Positions 8,037 to 17,562 of a stretch of 64,000 nt of DNA are shown one piece after another. The notes below the pieces were generated by a model that was given only the letters and a program-made list of their open reading frames with translations, did no database searches and was not told where the DNA came from. The stretch spans positions 1 through 64,000 of the forward strand of contig CAJOCJ010000012.1 of the NCBI GenBank assembly GCA_905236635.1. The letters are read 5' to 3'. Made by a program: the position numbers and the translations under genes. Position 1 is the stretch's first letter, and the number at the start of each line of letters is the position of its first letter. The DNA is from an uncultured Bacteroidales bacterium (GTDB taxonomy: Bacteria; Bacteroidota; Bacteroidia; Bacteroidales; F082).

Positions 8037-8840
8037 ATGAAGGTATTATTTATCCACCAAGAAATCACGCCGTATCTCAAAGAGACTCCGATGTCTTTGA
8101 TTGGAAGATACTTACCGCAGGGGATTCAGGAAAAAGGTAAAGAGATCCGCATCTTCATGCCTCGTTTCGGCAATATCAATGAGCGCCGTAACCAGCTGCA
8201 TGAGGTGATCCGTCTTTCGGGAATGAACATGATTATCAACGACACCGACCACCCGTTGATCATCAAAGTGGCTTCAATCCAGAAGGCAAGAATCCAGATT
8301 TACTTTATCGATAACGACGATTTGTTTACGAAGAGGAAATTCACCATTGCGGAAAAAAACGAGGATTTCTATGAGGATAACGACGACCGTACAGTGTTCT
8401 TCTCACGCGGTGTCATCGAGACAGTGAGAAAGCTCAACTGGCCGCCTGACATCATCCATTGCCACGGCTGGATGTCGTCGCTGGTGCCTTTGTTTATCAA
8501 ACGCGTATTTAAAGATAACCCGCTCTTCAGCGACTCGAAAGTTATCTATTCGCTTTACGACGACGATTTTGCAGGCTCGTTCAATGCCAATTTCGATAAG
8601 AAACTCAAGATGCCGGGCATAGTGGCAAAAGAGATAAAATGGCTCAAAAACCCGACATACGCCAATATCCAGAAGTCGGCACTCGATTTCGCCGACGGCA
8701 TTGTCATAGCAAGCCCGAAAATCAACAAAGATGTAGAAAAATACGCCAGATCATTAAATAAACCAATTCTTGAATACCAAGGAGAAGAAAATTACGTTGA
8801 TGCTTACAACGAATTTTATGATAAGATAATGGAATTATGA
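8037..8840 (+). CDS. Glycogen/starch synthase, catalytic-domain-only protein (GT5-like)
   Basis: 267 residues, homologous to the N-terminal Rossmann half of GT5 glycogen/starch synthases: MKVLFIHQEITPYLKET, YLPQGIQEKGKEIRIFMPRFG, the DIIHCHGWMSSLVPLF block and a late FADGIVIASPKI. The usual synthase is about 480 residues, so the C-terminal GT-B half with the ADP-glucose contacts is missing. This short form is common in Bacteroidota. Whether it is a catalyst is unclear; the nucleotide-sugar site is incomplete. Its stop overlaps the ATG of the DUF4270 gene, and the pairing of the two is typical of the phylum. Confidence 0.8.
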   Translation: MKVLFIHQEITPYLKETPMSLIGRYLPQGIQEKGKEIRIFMPRFGNINERRNQLHEVIRLSGMNMIINDTDHPLIIKVASIQKARIQIYFIDNDDLFTKRKFTIAEKNEDFYEDNDDRTVFFSRGVIETVRKLNWPPDIIHCHGWMSSLVPLFIKRVFKDNPLFSDSKVIYSLYDDDFAGSFNANFDKKLKMPGIVAKEIKWLKNPTYANIQKSALDFADGIVIASPKINKDVEKYARSLNKPILEYQGEENYVDAYNEFYDKIMEL

Positions 8841-10138
8841 CAAAAGCGCGTGTTTTAACACTGATATTTCTTATAAGTCTGATTGGTTTCTCTTCCTGCC
8901 GTAAAAACCCGAAGAGAATAGGCAATGACTTGCAGCCTTCCAACAGCCTTATTACCGTGTCGTCAGACTCCACCTTGAACATCGTGACAAGCAACTTCAC
9001 CGTGCCTTCGCTGAGCACGAAGATGCTTGGTTATACCTTACTCGGTAACAACAACGACCCTGTCTTCGGCATCTCTAACTTTGACTTCTTCACCCAGTTT
9101 TCGCTATCGACCGAGAGCCAGACATGGGGCGAGGACGCCGTGGCCGACTCGGTGGTGCTGAACCTCACTTTTAACGGCTATTATGGCGGCGACACGCTGG
9201 AATATATGACAGCAAGAGCGTACGAGATTCTCGAAGACATGTATGTCGACTCCACATACCGCTCGAATATGGTGCTTGAATGCGATGAGACGGAACTCGC
9301 CAACCATGTGTTCAGTCCGCGTCCGCATACCGCGCCCGACACCATTCTCGACAGAGGCGTGCTGCGTATCCCGATAAACCCTGCTCTGGGCCAGAAATTC
9401 ATTGATAACGAGTCGGAACTGGCGTCAAACACCAAGTTCAAAGAGTTTTTCAAGGGTCTTCGTGTGAAATGTGACGTCACAAATGCCGAGGCTACGATAT
9501 GCTTCTTCAACATGACTCACAGTTACACCTATCTGCGTGTTTATTACCATAACAACACCGATACCCTGCATTACGACTTCAGAGTCACCTCGTCGGATGT
9601 GAGATATAACCATTATTATCACGATTTCTCGAATTCTGAAATCACTTTCAACGACACCACAAATAACCCGAAACTGTATGTGCAAGGTACTGCAGGTACT
9701 AGGGTTTTCGTCAACTTCCCTAACCTTCAGGAATGGGCCAGTTCGCTGGAAGACCATGTGGTTATCAACGATGCTCGACTGTTTTTGTCGCAAGCCATTG
9801 ATGACACCGCCACTTACGCTCCTCCAACACGACTCATAGTGGCAGGAGCTAAGTTCGACACCGACACCACCTACGCTCTGTTGCCAGATCAGTTTGTGGG
9901 CACAGAATATTATGGCGGAATATACGATAAAACCACGGGAAAAGTGTGGTTCAGAATTACTGAATATATCCAGAATGTAATTCAAAACGGCAACTATGCC
10001 ACCGAGTGTGACGGTCTGCTGATATACGTCGACCAGGGTTCTTATACCCCTCGCCGCTGGGCTTTCCATGGTCCGGAGAGCGACAGCATCAGCAAGCGCA
10101 TTAAGCTGGAAGTCGTTTATTCATTGGTACAAGATTAA
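8837..10138 (+). CDS. DUF4270 lipoprotein
   Basis: 433 residues with a lipoprotein signal peptide: hydrophobic stretch LTLIFLISLIGFSS followed by the lipobox cysteine at residue 21 (GFSSC). The mature part, beginning KNPKRIGNDLQPSNSLITV, is mainly beta strand, consistent with an outer-membrane lipoprotein of the DUF4270 family seen only in Bacteroidota. Function unknown. It overlaps the starch-synthase-like gene by 4 bases and precedes a periplasmic cyclophilin by 16. Confidence 0.85.
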   Translation: MTKARVLTLIFLISLIGFSSCRKNPKRIGNDLQPSNSLITVSSDSTLNIVTSNFTVPSLSTKMLGYTLLGNNNDPVFGISNFDFFTQFSLSTESQTWGEDAVADSVVLNLTFNGYYGGDTLEYMTARAYEILEDMYVDSTYRSNMVLECDETELANHVFSPRPHTAPDTILDRGVLRIPINPALGQKFIDNESELASNTKFKEFFKGLRVKCDVTNAEATICFFNMTHSYTYLRVYYHNNTDTLHYDFRVTSSDVRYNHYYHDFSNSEITFNDTTNNPKLYVQGTAGTRVFVNFPNLQEWASSLEDHVVINDARLFLSQAIDDTATYAPPTRLIVAGAKFDTDTTYALLPDQFVGTEYYGGIYDKTTGKVWFRITEYIQNVIQNGNYATECDGLLIYVDQGSYTPRRWAFHGPESDSISKRIKLEVVYSLVQD

Positions 10139-10154
10139 AATTTGACAGAAAAAT

Positions 10155-10781
10155 ATGAAAAAATTATTATTAATACTTTGCGTTTTTTTAGGTATGGCAG
10201 CACAAGCACAAGACAAAGAGACTAAGGTCCTTATCAAGACAAACTACGGCGACATCACAGTGATGCTTTACAACGACACACCGCAACATCGCGACAACTT
10301 CATCAAACTCGTCAACGACGGATGGTTTACAGGTTCTCCGTTCCACCGTGTCATCAAGAACTTCATGATTCAGGGAGGACAGAATGCCGACGGTCGTGTT
10401 GACCCGGGCTATCGTATCCCAGCTGAGATTAAGTCTAACCATTTTCATAAGAAAGGCGCCTTGGCAGCAGCACGTCAAGCCGACCAGGTGAACCCACAGA
10501 AGATGTCGAGTGGCTCACAGTTCTATATCGTGCAAGGACAGGTCTGGAACGAGACTCAGCTCAATATGTTCGAAAGCCGTTACGGTAAGGTGTTCAGCGC
10601 AAAGCAGCGTCAGGCATACCAGTCGGTAGGCGGCACACCACATCTCGACGGCGACTACACCGTGTTTGGCGAGGTGACCGACGGTCTTGACATTGTCGAT
10701 AAGATCGCTGCAGTGAAGACAGGCTACATGGACGTTCCGGTTGAGCCAGTTACAATAATTTCAATGGAAATTGTGAAATGA
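10155..10781 (+). CDS. Periplasmic peptidylprolyl isomerase, cyclophilin type
   Basis: 208 residues: an N-terminal signal peptide (MKKLLLILCVFLGMAAQAQ) and a cyclophilin domain containing FHRVIKNFMIQGG, GALAAARQAD and SGSQFYI. It catalyses proline cis-trans isomerisation, presumably for exported proteins in the periplasm. A roughly 35-residue insertion (around QGQVWNETQLNMFESRYGK) is typical of Bacteroidota members. The stop overlaps the pheS ATG. Confidence 0.92.
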   Translation: MKKLLLILCVFLGMAAQAQDKETKVLIKTNYGDITVMLYNDTPQHRDNFIKLVNDGWFTGSPFHRVIKNFMIQGGQNADGRVDPGYRIPAEIKSNHFHKKGALAAARQADQVNPQKMSSGSQFYIVQGQVWNETQLNMFESRYGKVFSAKQRQAYQSVGGTPHLDGDYTVFGEVTDGLDIVDKIAAVKTGYMDVPVEPVTIISMEIVK

Positions 10782-11791
10782 AAGAGAAAATAGAACAAAT
10801 ACTTAAGGAAGTAAAGTCATTCCACGCTGAAAACAAAGAGGCGCTGGAGCAGTTCCGTATTCAATATCTTAGCAAAAAAGGCACCATAGCCGAGCTTTTC
10901 ACGGAGTTTAAGCAAGTGGCTCCAGAGATGCGCAAGGAGATGGGAATGCGCCTCAATGAGCTTAAAAACACCATTCAGGACATCATCGACGAGCAACAGA
11001 AACAGTTTGAGACGACGAGCGAGACAAAGACCGACCTCGACCTCACGCTGCCTGTCGATGCCATGAACGGCTCGCGTCACCCGCTTTCTATAGTGAGAGG
11101 CGAGATCGAAGACATCTTCAAACGCCTCGGTTTCGTGGTGGCTGAAGGTCCTGAGGTGGAGGACGACTTCCATGTGTTCTCGGCCTTGAACTTCCCGCCC
11201 GACCACCCGGCGCGCGACATGCAGGACACCTTCTTTGTGACGAAATCACCTGATGTGGTGCTTCGTACCCATACGTCGAGCGTTCAGGTGCGCGTGATGG
11301 AACAAGGCAAGCTCCCGATCCGTATCATAGCCCCAGGAAGAGTGTTCCGCAACGAGGCCATCTCAGCCCGCGCACACTGTATCTTCCATCAGATTGAGGG
11401 ACTTTACATCGATAAAAACGTGTCGTTTGCCGACTTGAAACAGACGCTTTACCATTTTGTTCAGGAATACTTCGGCGAAGGCACAAAAGTGCGTTTCCGC
11501 CCGTCATATTTCCCGTTTACCGAGACATCGGCCGAGATGGACATCTCATGCAACATCTGCGGTGGCGAAGGATGTAACATCTGTAAACACACTGGCTGGG
11601 TTGAGATTTTGGGCTGCGGCATCTGCGACCCTAACATCCTCAAGGCATGTAACATCGATCCTGAAGAATACACAGGTTTCGCATTCGGCATGGGTATCGA
11701 ACGTATTGCCATGCTGAAATACCAGATCAACGACCTCAGAATGTTCTTCGAGAACGACTTGAGATTCTTGAAACAGTTTGAAAACGCCTAA
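10778..11791 (+). CDS. pheS: Phenylalanyl-tRNA synthetase alpha subunit
   Basis: 337 residues, class II synthetase alpha chain of the (alpha-beta)2 enzyme. N-terminal coiled-coil arm (about residues 1-90), then motif 1 region HPLSIVRGEIEDIF, motif 2 (HTSSVQVRVMEQ ... GRVFRNEAISARAHCIFHQIEG) and motif 3 (GFAFGMGIERIAML). A cysteine cluster SCNICGGEGCNICKHTGW in the loop before motif 3 is seen in Bacteroidota PheS. pheT is not in the window. First ATG overlaps the cyclophilin stop (ATGA). Confidence 0.96.
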   Translation: MKEKIEQILKEVKSFHAENKEALEQFRIQYLSKKGTIAELFTEFKQVAPEMRKEMGMRLNELKNTIQDIIDEQQKQFETTSETKTDLDLTLPVDAMNGSRHPLSIVRGEIEDIFKRLGFVVAEGPEVEDDFHVFSALNFPPDHPARDMQDTFFVTKSPDVVLRTHTSSVQVRVMEQGKLPIRIIAPGRVFRNEAISARAHCIFHQIEGLYIDKNVSFADLKQTLYHFVQEYFGEGTKVRFRPSYFPFTETSAEMDISCNICGGEGCNICKHTGWVEILGCGICDPNILKACNIDPEEYTGFAFGMGIERIAMLKYQINDLRMFFENDLRFLKQFENA

Positions 11792-11796
11792 TTTAG

Positions 11797-12246
11797 TTAA
11801 AGACTTTTAACTAATTCGATTTCATGCATTTCGATGTCCTCCAAAAGGGCATCGATTTTGCTATTCATACTAACATCAACGAGATAGGCGAACTGTACGC
11901 CTTCGATATGACGGATCAGGTCGAGCGTTTTCGCAAGATTTTCATCATTGATGAAGTTACGAATAATGATTAGATAGTCGGTGGGAGGGTTGAAATTCAC
12001 CCAGCGGCCGTCGGCATTGGCAATCTCCACGAGGTTGAAGGTGTTGCAATTCTCACCTCCGTCGTAGAGGTAAAAAGAAAACTCCATTTCGTCTTCGTTG
12101 ACAATGTCAGGATATTTTACAAGATTGATATTCAATAACTTATTGATGTGCCATGCTAACTTGTAGTCCTCCAGATGCGAGCTAATGCCTATGATTTTTA
12201 TGTCATCGAAGGGCTCGACGACGATTTTGTTTTTTTTCTTTGCCAT
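11797..12246 (-). CDS. IPExxxVDY-family protein
   Basis: 149 residues, soluble, acidic. The order acpP-fabF-rnc followed by this gene is the Bacteroidota arrangement for the IPExxxVDY family. The name-giving motif is diverged here to IEGVQFAYLVDV. N-terminus MAKKKNKIVVEPFDDIKIIG is basic then strand-rich. Function unknown. Its ATG lies 4 bases after the rnc stop, so it is cotranscribed. Convergent with pheS, with a 5-base gap. Confidence 0.7.
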   Translation of the reverse strand: MAKKKNKIVVEPFDDIKIIGISSHLEDYKLAWHINKLLNINLVKYPDIVNEDEMEFSFYLYDGGENCNTFNLVEIANADGRWVNFNPPTDYLIIIRNFINDENLAKTLDLIRHIEGVQFAYLVDVSMNSKIDALLEDIEMHEIELVKSL

Positions 12247-12249
12247 AAT

Positions 12250-12993
12250 CTATTGTTTTTCAGTGTCTTGTGACTCTTCTTCCATCATGTGCCAGGTCTT
12301 CTCTGCCGCCAGTTGCTCGGCGCCTTTTATGGAGAAGTCTGCTGCCTGGCCGTATTCTTTGTCATCAACGATAATCTGAATGACGTAGAGCCTGTCGTTG
12401 CCTTCGCCTTTCATACCGACATGCTTGAACTCGACGTTATGCTTTTCTTTCTGCGACCATTCGAGGAGGCGGCTCTTGTAGTTTACCTCGTTGTTTTGGA
12501 TATCTTCAATGTCGAGATGCATCAAGATGACGTTATCGACGATGATTTTACGGGTGAAGTTATAGCCTCTGTCGAGGAAAAGGGCTCCTGTAAAAGCCTC
12601 GAAGGCATTGCCTCCGATGGAGCGGAAGCCGCTATGTTTGTCGTGTGATTTCGCATACATCACCATCTTGTCGAAGCCTAGCTTCATCGAGAGTTTGTTG
12701 AGCGAGGTACGGCTCACTATTTTTGAACGCATCTCGGTGAGAAATCCCTCCTGTTTGGTTGGGAATTTCTTGAAAAGATACTCTCCCACTATGGTGCTGA
12801 GGACGGTGTCGCCGAGGTATTCCAGTCGTTCGTTGTTGATGGTTATGCCGTTTAACTTCTTTGTTCCCAGTGACTTATGGGTAAATGCAAGTTGAAACAA
12901 CGAGATGTTGTGCGGATAAAATCCGAACACATTATTTATATAGCGAGCCAAATCTTTTTCGGCCTTGTTATGATAACGAAAAAGACTAAACAT
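12250..12993 (-). CDS. rnc: Ribonuclease III
   Basis: 247-residue dsRNA endonuclease that processes rRNA precursors. The catalytic signature NERLEYLGDTVLS is present with the conserved Glu and Asp, the second acidic site GNAFEAFTGALFLDRG matches the family, and a C-terminal dsRNA-binding domain follows (about residues 165-240). A 20-residue N-terminal extension (FRYHNKAEKDLARYINNVFG) is usual in Bacteroidota. The gene starts 3 bases after the fabF stop. Confidence 0.95.
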   Translation of the reverse strand: MFSLFRYHNKAEKDLARYINNVFGFYPHNISLFQLAFTHKSLGTKKLNGITINNERLEYLGDTVLSTIVGEYLFKKFPTKQEGFLTEMRSKIVSRTSLNKLSMKLGFDKMVMYAKSHDKHSGFRSIGGNAFEAFTGALFLDRGYNFTRKIIVDNVILMHLDIEDIQNNEVNYKSRLLEWSQKEKHNVEFKHVGMKGEGNDRLYVIQIIVDDKEYGQAADFSIKGAEQLAAEKTWHMMEEESQDTEKQ

Positions 12994-12995
12994 CG

Positions 12996-14238
12996 TTAGA
13001 ATTTCTTGAAGATGATACTTGCGTTGTGTCCGCCGAAGCCGAAGGCGTTGCTGATAGCGTAGTTAACGGTTCTTTTCTTGGCTTTCCAGAATGTGAAATC
13101 GATTTTAGGGTCGATATTCGGGTCGTCGGTGAAGTGGTTTATTGTAGGAGGCACGAGGTCGTTCTTGCAGGCGAGAACCGTTGAGATGGCCTCTATGGCG
13201 CCTGCTCCTCCGAGGAGGTGGCCTGTCATCGACTTGCCAGAGTTTATCGACATGTCGTAGATATGCTCTCCGAACACTGTCTTGATACCGAGGATCTCCG
13301 GGATATCGCCTGCTGGCGTTGATGTCCCGTGAGTGTTGATATGGTCGATGACGTCTGGAGAGATGCCTGCTTCTTTCAGTGCGCGTGTCATACTTAACGC
13401 GGCGCCTTGTCCTTCAGTATGTGGTGCCGTGATATGATGAGCGTCGGCTGACTCTCCGCAGCCCACGATCTCACCGTAGATCTTGGCGCCGCGTTTTAGG
13501 GCGTGGTTGAGTTCCTCGAGCACGAGAGCACCTCCACCCTCACCCATCACAAACCCATCGCGGTCGGCGTCGAACGGACGTGATGCCGTGGCTGGGTCGT
13601 CATTACGTGTTGAGAGGGCTTTCATGGCCTCGAATCCTGCTACGCTGATGGCACAGATAGGAGCCTCGGCGCCGCCCGCTATCATCACCTCGTTACGTCC
13701 GTAGTGGATGTAACGGAAGGCATCGACGATGGCGTTGGCCGATGAGGCACATGCCGACACGGTGCAGTAGTTCGGACCTTGGAAACCGTATTTTATCGAG
13801 ATATTACCTGCTGAGAGGTCGGGAAGGAGTTTTGGAATTGTGAAAGGACTCACACGTGGTGTCCCGTCACCGCGAGCGAAGTCGATTGTCTCAAGAGAGA
13901 GACTCTCGATGCCGCCTATTCCAGACGCAAAGATAACACCGACTTCAGTGAAATCAGTGTTATCTCTATTGATGCCTGAATCTAGGATAGCCTCGTCCGC
14001 CGAAATCATGGCGAACTGCTCTACGTAGTCAAGTTTGCGTGCTTCTTTTCTATCAAAGTACTGCAATGGGTCGAAATACCTCGCAAGCGATGCGACATTT
14101 GAATTTCGATGCGTCGAAACGCGTTATCATGCCTGCTCCGCCAACGCCTTTAATAAGGCTGTCCCAGTAATCTGCGACGTTTTTGCCTATTGGCGTTATA
14201 GCGCCTAAGCCGGTGATGACTACACGCTTCGGCTCCAT
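12996..14238 (-). pseudogene. fabF: fabF (3-oxoacyl-ACP synthase II) with a frameshift near 14076
   Basis: Elongating ketosynthase of fatty acid synthesis. The first frame (14238 to about 14077) reads MEPKRVVITGLGAITPIG ... CRIACEV and then drifts to a stop at 14053-14055. The second frame, from about 14075, continues with FDPLQYFDRKEARKLD and the rest of the protein, including the active-site Cys in TVSACASSANAI and the two His (HGTSTPAGD; GHLLGGAGAIE). Other FabF proteins have about nine residues between the V and DRKEAR; here seven fit, so the simplest reading is a loss of 5 bases or a gain of 1. If real, only truncated products form; a single-base sequencing or assembly error is the main alternative. 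It sits between acpP and rnc in the usual operon. Confidence 0.85.
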
Positions 14239-14240
14239 AG

Positions 14241-14477
14241 TTATGCAATGTGTTCTTCGATATATTTGATAGCGTCGCCGACTGTCTGAATATTCTCTGT
14301 CTGATCGTCAGGAATTGATACGCCAAATTCTTTTTCGAAATCGAGGATCAACTCAACTGTGTCGAGAGAATCGGCACCTAAATCCTGGGTAAAGTTTGCT
14401 GTTTCAACAACTTCTGATGGATCAACACCTAATTTATCAACGATGATTGATACAACTTTTTCTTTAATTTCTGACAT
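14241..14477 (-). CDS. acpP: Acyl carrier protein
   Basis: 78 residues from ATG 14477 (MSEIKEKVV). The phosphopantetheine attachment serine is in [10 protein letters not shown], residue about 38, and the helix-rich acidic sequence [12 protein letters not shown] is typical. It carries growing acyl chains for fatty acid synthesis. First gene of acpP-fabF-rnc-IPExxxVDY, with a minus-strand promoter element about 55 bases upstream. Spacing to fabF is 2 bases. Confidence 0.95.
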   Translation of the reverse strand: MSEIKEKVVSIIVDKLGVDPSEVVETANFTQDLGADSLDTVELILDFEKEFGVSIPDDQTENIQTVGDAIKYIEEHIA

Positions 14478-14529
14478 TTTCAATAATTTTTAATTAATAA
14501 ATCTTTTTCTGCTCTAAAGAAAACTTCTG

Positions 14530-14537
14530 CAAAAGTA
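14530..14537 (-). promoter_or_regulatory. -7 promoter element (TACTTTTG) for the acpP operon
   Basis: Matches TAnnTTTG on the minus strand, about 53 bases before the acpP start. The remaining 200 bases up to polA are very A/T-rich and show no gene. Confidence 0.5.
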
Positions 14538-14735
14538 AGATATTTTTTCAAACTGACAACAAAAAAAATGCTTAATTTGAATTGTTAAAACGTAAAATAT
14601 TGAAATTCAACATATTATAAAAGCGCTTTTTTTGATAAAAAATTAACATTTTTTAAAAAATTGATAAAAATTAGGTTTTTTGAAATAATATTGCCAAAAA
14701 TTTTGTAATTTTACACATTATTAAAATTGCGAATT

Positions 14736-17501
14736 ATGATCACCAAAGATACTGAAAAAATATTCCTTTTGGATGCGTACGCGTTGATTTACAGGGCGTT
14801 TTTTGCGCTGAACAAAAATCCGCGAATGACATCGAAAGGACTGAACACCTCTGCTATTATCGGTTTTCTGAACACACTCTATGAGGTGATAAGAAACGAG
14901 AAACCGTCGCATCTTGGAATAGCCTTCGACCTGGGCGCCCCTACCCTGCGTACCGACAGCTTCTGCGACTACAAGGCGAACCGTGAGGAAATGCCGCCAG
15001 ACCTGAGAGCGTCAATACCTTATATCATTGATATAATAAAAGGTTTTAACATCCCGATTTACGCCTGCGAGGGCTTCGAGGCGGATGATGTGATTGGTAC
15101 CTTGGCGAAAAAGGCCGAAAAAGCTGGATATCTCACCTATATGATGACGCCCGACAAGGACTTCGGACAGCTGGTGACAGACAATATCCTGATCTACAAA
15201 CCTGCCAAGTTCGGCGACCCCGCCATGGTGATGGGACCGAAAGAAGTTTGCGAGAAATACGGCATCAATACCCCGACGCAACTCATTGACATTCTCGGAC
15301 TTTGGGGCGATGCGGCAGACAATATCCCAGGCATTCCAGGCGTCGGCGAGAAGACAGCTGCGAAATTCATACAGCAATACGGCTCGATGGAAGGCTTGTT
15401 TGAACACGTCGATGAGTTGAAAGGCAAGATGAAGGAAAACGTAGTCAACTTCGAGGAACAAGGCCGTATGTCGAAGATGCTCGCGACGATAAATACCGAC
15501 GTTCCTGTTGAGTTTGACCCCGAGGAACTGAAAGTAAAAACGCCGAATATCAAGGATTTGCTGGCGATTTTCGAGGAACTGGAATTCAGGACTTTTGCGA
15601 AGAAGTTTGTCGCTGATTACAAGGCTTTTGCCGAGGCAAATGATAGGACGTATGTGGCACATGAGACCAATACGTCCTATAAAAAAGAGCCGGAACAAAA
15701 AGTTGAAGCCTCAAAAATCGCCAGTAAAGAACCTGATTTGTTCTCGGTGCTTTCGAATGATGCCGGAGACTCCGAATACTCGCTGTTCTCTTCAAAAGCT
15801 ACCGTTTCTTCAACATCTCACGATTATAAGGTTGTGAAGACCGATAAGGAAATCGCCAATCTTGTGAAAGTGCTTGAAAAAGCAGATGTTTTAGCTGTCG
15901 ATGTGGAGACGTGGGGTAACGATGTCTATTCGAGCGAGATAACAGGAATTTCGTTTACGGTTAAGGCACACGAGGTTTATTGCGCCCCATTTTCTGATTT
16001 TGAAAAAATATTTTCAGACCCGAAAAAAACTATCGTAGGTCATAACCTGAAATACACAATTTCGATATTGAAACGTCGCGGTATCGAGATAAAAAACAGG
16101 CTCTTCGACACGATGATAGCGCATTATCTCATCGAGCCAGAGCAACGTCACGCCATGGATTACCTTGCCGACGTGTATCTGAATTACAACACCTCGAACA
16201 GTTCTGCCGAAAATGTTGATATTGCCTATCAACTTTATGAGAAATTCAAACCTATTCTCATTGAAAATCAACTGATTAAGCTTTTTGATGAGATAGAGAT
16301 GCCGCTTGTGTCAGTGCTTGCCACCATGGAGGCTAATGGCGTGAAAATCGACAGCGACAACCTCAAGCAGATTAGCGAGCAGATGGCAAAAGAGATTCAA
16401 GAAATTGAAAATCAGATATTTGAATATGCCGGCGAGAAGTTTAACATAGCTTCTCCGCGACAGCTTGGCGATGTTTTGTTTGAAAAAATGAAGATAAAAG
16501 CGCCAGCGAAGAAGACGAAAACCGGACAATATCCTACAGGCGAAGAGGTGCTGATGAAAGTCATCGACAAGCATCCGATAATCCAGAAGATCCTTGATTA
16601 CCGCGGACTTACAAAGCTTAAATCGACATACGTCGATGCCTTGCCAAACCTTATCAACAAAGAAGATGGACTCGTGCATACCTCTTATAATCAAGCGGTT
16701 ACGGCAACGGGAAGGTTGAGCTCCACAAACCCTAATCTGCAGAACATACCTGTGCGTTCCGAGCGCGGCAAGGAGATCCGCAAGGCTTTCGTGCCTCGTG
16801 ACAAGAACCATATACTATTGGCGGCCGACTATTCGCAGATCGAGCTCCGCATCATCACGCATCTCAGCGGCGACCCAGCCATGACAGAGGCTTTCCGTGA
16901 AGGACTGGACATCCACGCCGCCACCGCTGCCCGAGTGTATAAGGTGCCGCTTCAGAAGGTCACCAAAGACATGCGCCGTCACGCAAAGGCGGTGAACTTC
17001 GGCATAATATACGGTATGTCGGCATTCGGTCTCGCCGAGAGAATTGGCGTCTCCCGTACCGAGGCGGCGTCGATAATCGACAGCTATTTCAAAGAATACG
17101 TCGGCATCCAACAATACATCAAAAACAACATAGAGTTTGCTCGTCAGCATGGCTACGTTGAAACCATGCTGGGTCGCCGCCGCTATCTGCGCGACATCAA
17201 CGCCTCAAACAGCGTGGTGCGCAACTTCGCTGAACGCAACGCCGTGAACGCCCCAATCCAGGGTAGCTCCGCCGACATGATAAAGATAGCAATGGCAAAC
17301 ATTCATAACGAATTGATAAACAGAGGCATGAAATCGAAGATGATACTTCAGGTGCACGACGAGCTTGTCTTCGACGCTTGTCTCGATGAACTTGAAATTT
17401 TAAAAGAAATAGTTAACGATAAAATGACAAACGCGCTGCCGCTGAATATCCCGGTGATAGTAGAATTGAACACCGGTGAGAATTGGCTGGAGGCACATTA
17501 A
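14736..17501 (+). CDS. polA: DNA polymerase I with a degenerate proofreading domain
   Basis: 921 residues from ATG 14736 (a TTG 9 bases upstream is less likely). Domain order: 5'-3' exonuclease (about 1-290, with FEADDVIGTLAKKAE and DADNIPGIPGVG-type helix-hairpin-helix), a linker, a 3'-5' exonuclease-like domain (about 370-510), then the polymerase with motif A DYSQIELRIITHLSGD, motif B KAVNFGIIYGMSAFG and motif C QVHDELVFD. The exonuclease domain keeps D389-x-E391 but has T441 where Klenow has D424, S489/N493 where Klenow has Y497/D501, and lacks about 25 residues before the last motif. Proofreading is therefore probably lost; polymerase and 5' nuclease look intact. Role: Okazaki fragment maturation and repair. 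Confidence 0.95.
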   Translation: MITKDTEKIFLLDAYALIYRAFFALNKNPRMTSKGLNTSAIIGFLNTLYEVIRNEKPSHLGIAFDLGAPTLRTDSFCDYKANREEMPPDLRASIPYIIDIIKGFNIPIYACEGFEADDVIGTLAKKAEKAGYLTYMMTPDKDFGQLVTDNILIYKPAKFGDPAMVMGPKEVCEKYGINTPTQLIDILGLWGDAADNIPGIPGVGEKTAAKFIQQYGSMEGLFEHVDELKGKMKENVVNFEEQGRMSKMLATINTDVPVEFDPEELKVKTPNIKDLLAIFEELEFRTFAKKFVADYKAFAEANDRTYVAHETNTSYKKEPEQKVEASKIASKEPDLFSVLSNDAGDSEYSLFSSKATVSSTSHDYKVVKTDKEIANLVKVLEKADVLAVDVETWGNDVYSSEITGISFTVKAHEVYCAPFSDFEKIFSDPKKTIVGHNLKYTISILKRRGIEIKNRLFDTMIAHYLIEPEQRHAMDYLADVYLNYNTSNSSAENVDIAYQLYEKFKPILIENQLIKLFDEIEMPLVSVLATMEANGVKIDSDNLKQISEQMAKEIQEIENQIFEYAGEKFNIASPRQLGDVLFEKMKIKAPAKKTKTGQYPTGEEVLMKVIDKHPIIQKILDYRGLTKLKSTYVDALPNLINKEDGLVHTSYNQAVTATGRLSSTNPNLQNIPVRSERGKEIRKAFVPRDKNHILLAADYSQIELRIITHLSGDPAMTEAFREGLDIHAATAARVYKVPLQKVTKDMRRHAKAVNFGIIYGMSAFGLAERIGVSRTEAASIIDSYFKEYVGIQQYIKNNIEFARQHGYVETMLGRRRYLRDINASNSVVRNFAERNAVNAPIQGSSADMIKIAMANIHNELINRGMKSKMILQVHDELVFDACLDELEILKEIVNDKMTNALPLNIPVIVELNTGENWLEAH

Positions 17502-17509
17502 TTGACGTC

Positions 17510-17537
17510 GTAGAGACGTGCCATGGCGCGTCTCTAC
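17510..17537. repeat. 28-bp palindrome, copy 1 (polA-yraN intergenic)
   Basis: Arms GTAGAGACG and CGTCTCTAC around a 10-base centre TGCCATGGCG, itself nearly palindromic. Same arms and same total length as copies at 55174-55201 and 57767-57794. It lies 8 bases after the polA stop and has no T-run. Confidence 0.8.
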
Positions 17538-17562
17538 AAGAATAAATCAAAAACTAAAATTT

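Noticed and set aside
17518-17562. N-terminal extension of yraN
   Set aside because: Starts inside palindrome copy 1; family members begin at MAEHNN-like sequence 45 bases later.
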